A stretch of 5,108 nucleotides of DNA from an uncultured Methanomassiliicoccales archaeon (GTDB lineage: Archaea; Thermoplasmatota; Thermoplasmata; SG8-5). Of this stretch, positions 5,060 through 5,108 are shown piece after piece (positions within the stretch are counted from its first letter, which is position 1; every line of letters starts with the position of its first letter). The notes below the pieces were generated by a model that saw nothing but the letters and a program-made list of their open reading frames with translations, did no database searches and had not been told where the DNA came from. The stretch spans positions 1 through 5,108 of the forward strand of contig CALKWP010000082.1 of assembly GCA_938004075.1 (NCBI GenBank), given 5' to 3'. The translations under genes were made by a program, and so were the position numbers.

Positions 5060-5108
5060 AGATCGGAAGAGCGTCGTGTAGGGAAAGAGTGTAGATCTCG
5101 GTGGTCGC
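5060..5108. other. Illumina TruSeq adapter sequence (contamination)
   Basis: The stretch starts AGATCGGAAGAGCGTCGTG and runs through GTAGATCTCGGTGGTCGC. This is the known reverse complement of the TruSeq universal (P5-side) adapter, as read at the 3' end of read-through reads, and it matches over all 49 bases as I recall that sequence. It is not part of the organism. Genuine sequence ends at or about 5059; the A at 5060 could belong to either. Frames that enter this stretch give artefact peptides such as IGRASCRERV. Confidence 0.98.

Noticed and set aside
4633..5094. A 153-codon plus-strand frame ending IGRASCRERV
   Set aside because: It is antisense to the first ferritin-like gene, and its tail is translated adapter sequence.
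1..5108. CRISPR repeats, insertion sequences, tRNA or rRNA genes
   Set aside because: No regularly spaced repeats, terminal inverted repeats, transposase frame or RNA-gene signatures were seen; essentially all sequence is coding.

Overview
The window is a compact, single-direction gene cluster on the minus strand: ten genes, two of them cut at the edges, so transcription runs from high to low coordinates. About 98% of it is accounted for. The largest gap between genes is 48 bases, and most neighbours overlap or lie within 20 bases, which suggests one polycistronic unit. No rRNA, tRNA, mobile element, CRISPR array or convincing internal promoter or terminator was seen.

In transcription order the genes are: the last 39 codons of an unrecognised protein; two cysteine-free ferritin-like (rubrerythrin-type) diiron proteins; a Bcp/PrxQ-type peroxiredoxin; an FMN nitroreductase; an FMN-dependent alpha-hydroxy-acid dehydrogenase; a glutaredoxin-like protein; a ferredoxin:thioredoxin reductase catalytic domain fused to a rubredoxin; a rhodanese fused to an ABM-like (dimeric alpha/beta barrel) domain; and the first part of a GNAT acetyltransferase that leaves the window at base 1.

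Together they look like an anaerobe's oxidative-stress and thiol-redox operon. My inference is that reduced ferredoxin feeds the FTR-rubredoxin protein, which passes electrons to the glutaredoxin-like protein and the peroxiredoxin through its disulfide centre. Its rubredoxin domain may supply the two ferritin-like proteins, which carry no rubredoxin domain of their own. The flavoenzymes, sulfurtransferase and acetyltransferase fit a stress or redox setting, but their substrates cannot be read from sequence.

The likely host is a strictly anaerobic archaeon, possibly a methanogen-related euryarchaeon. The grounds are the gene content (ferredoxin-linked disulfide reductase, rubredoxin, erythrins), the preference for AGG arginine codons where I checked (4 of 6 Arg in the first ferritin-like gene), GTG/TTG starts, and GGAGG/GGTGA ribosome sites. 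An anaerobic bacterium is not excluded.

The last 49 bases (5060-5108) are not biological: they match Illumina TruSeq adapter sequence. This is therefore a contig end from untrimmed reads. The upstream gene and the operon promoter are missing, and any open reading frame running into that end is artificial.
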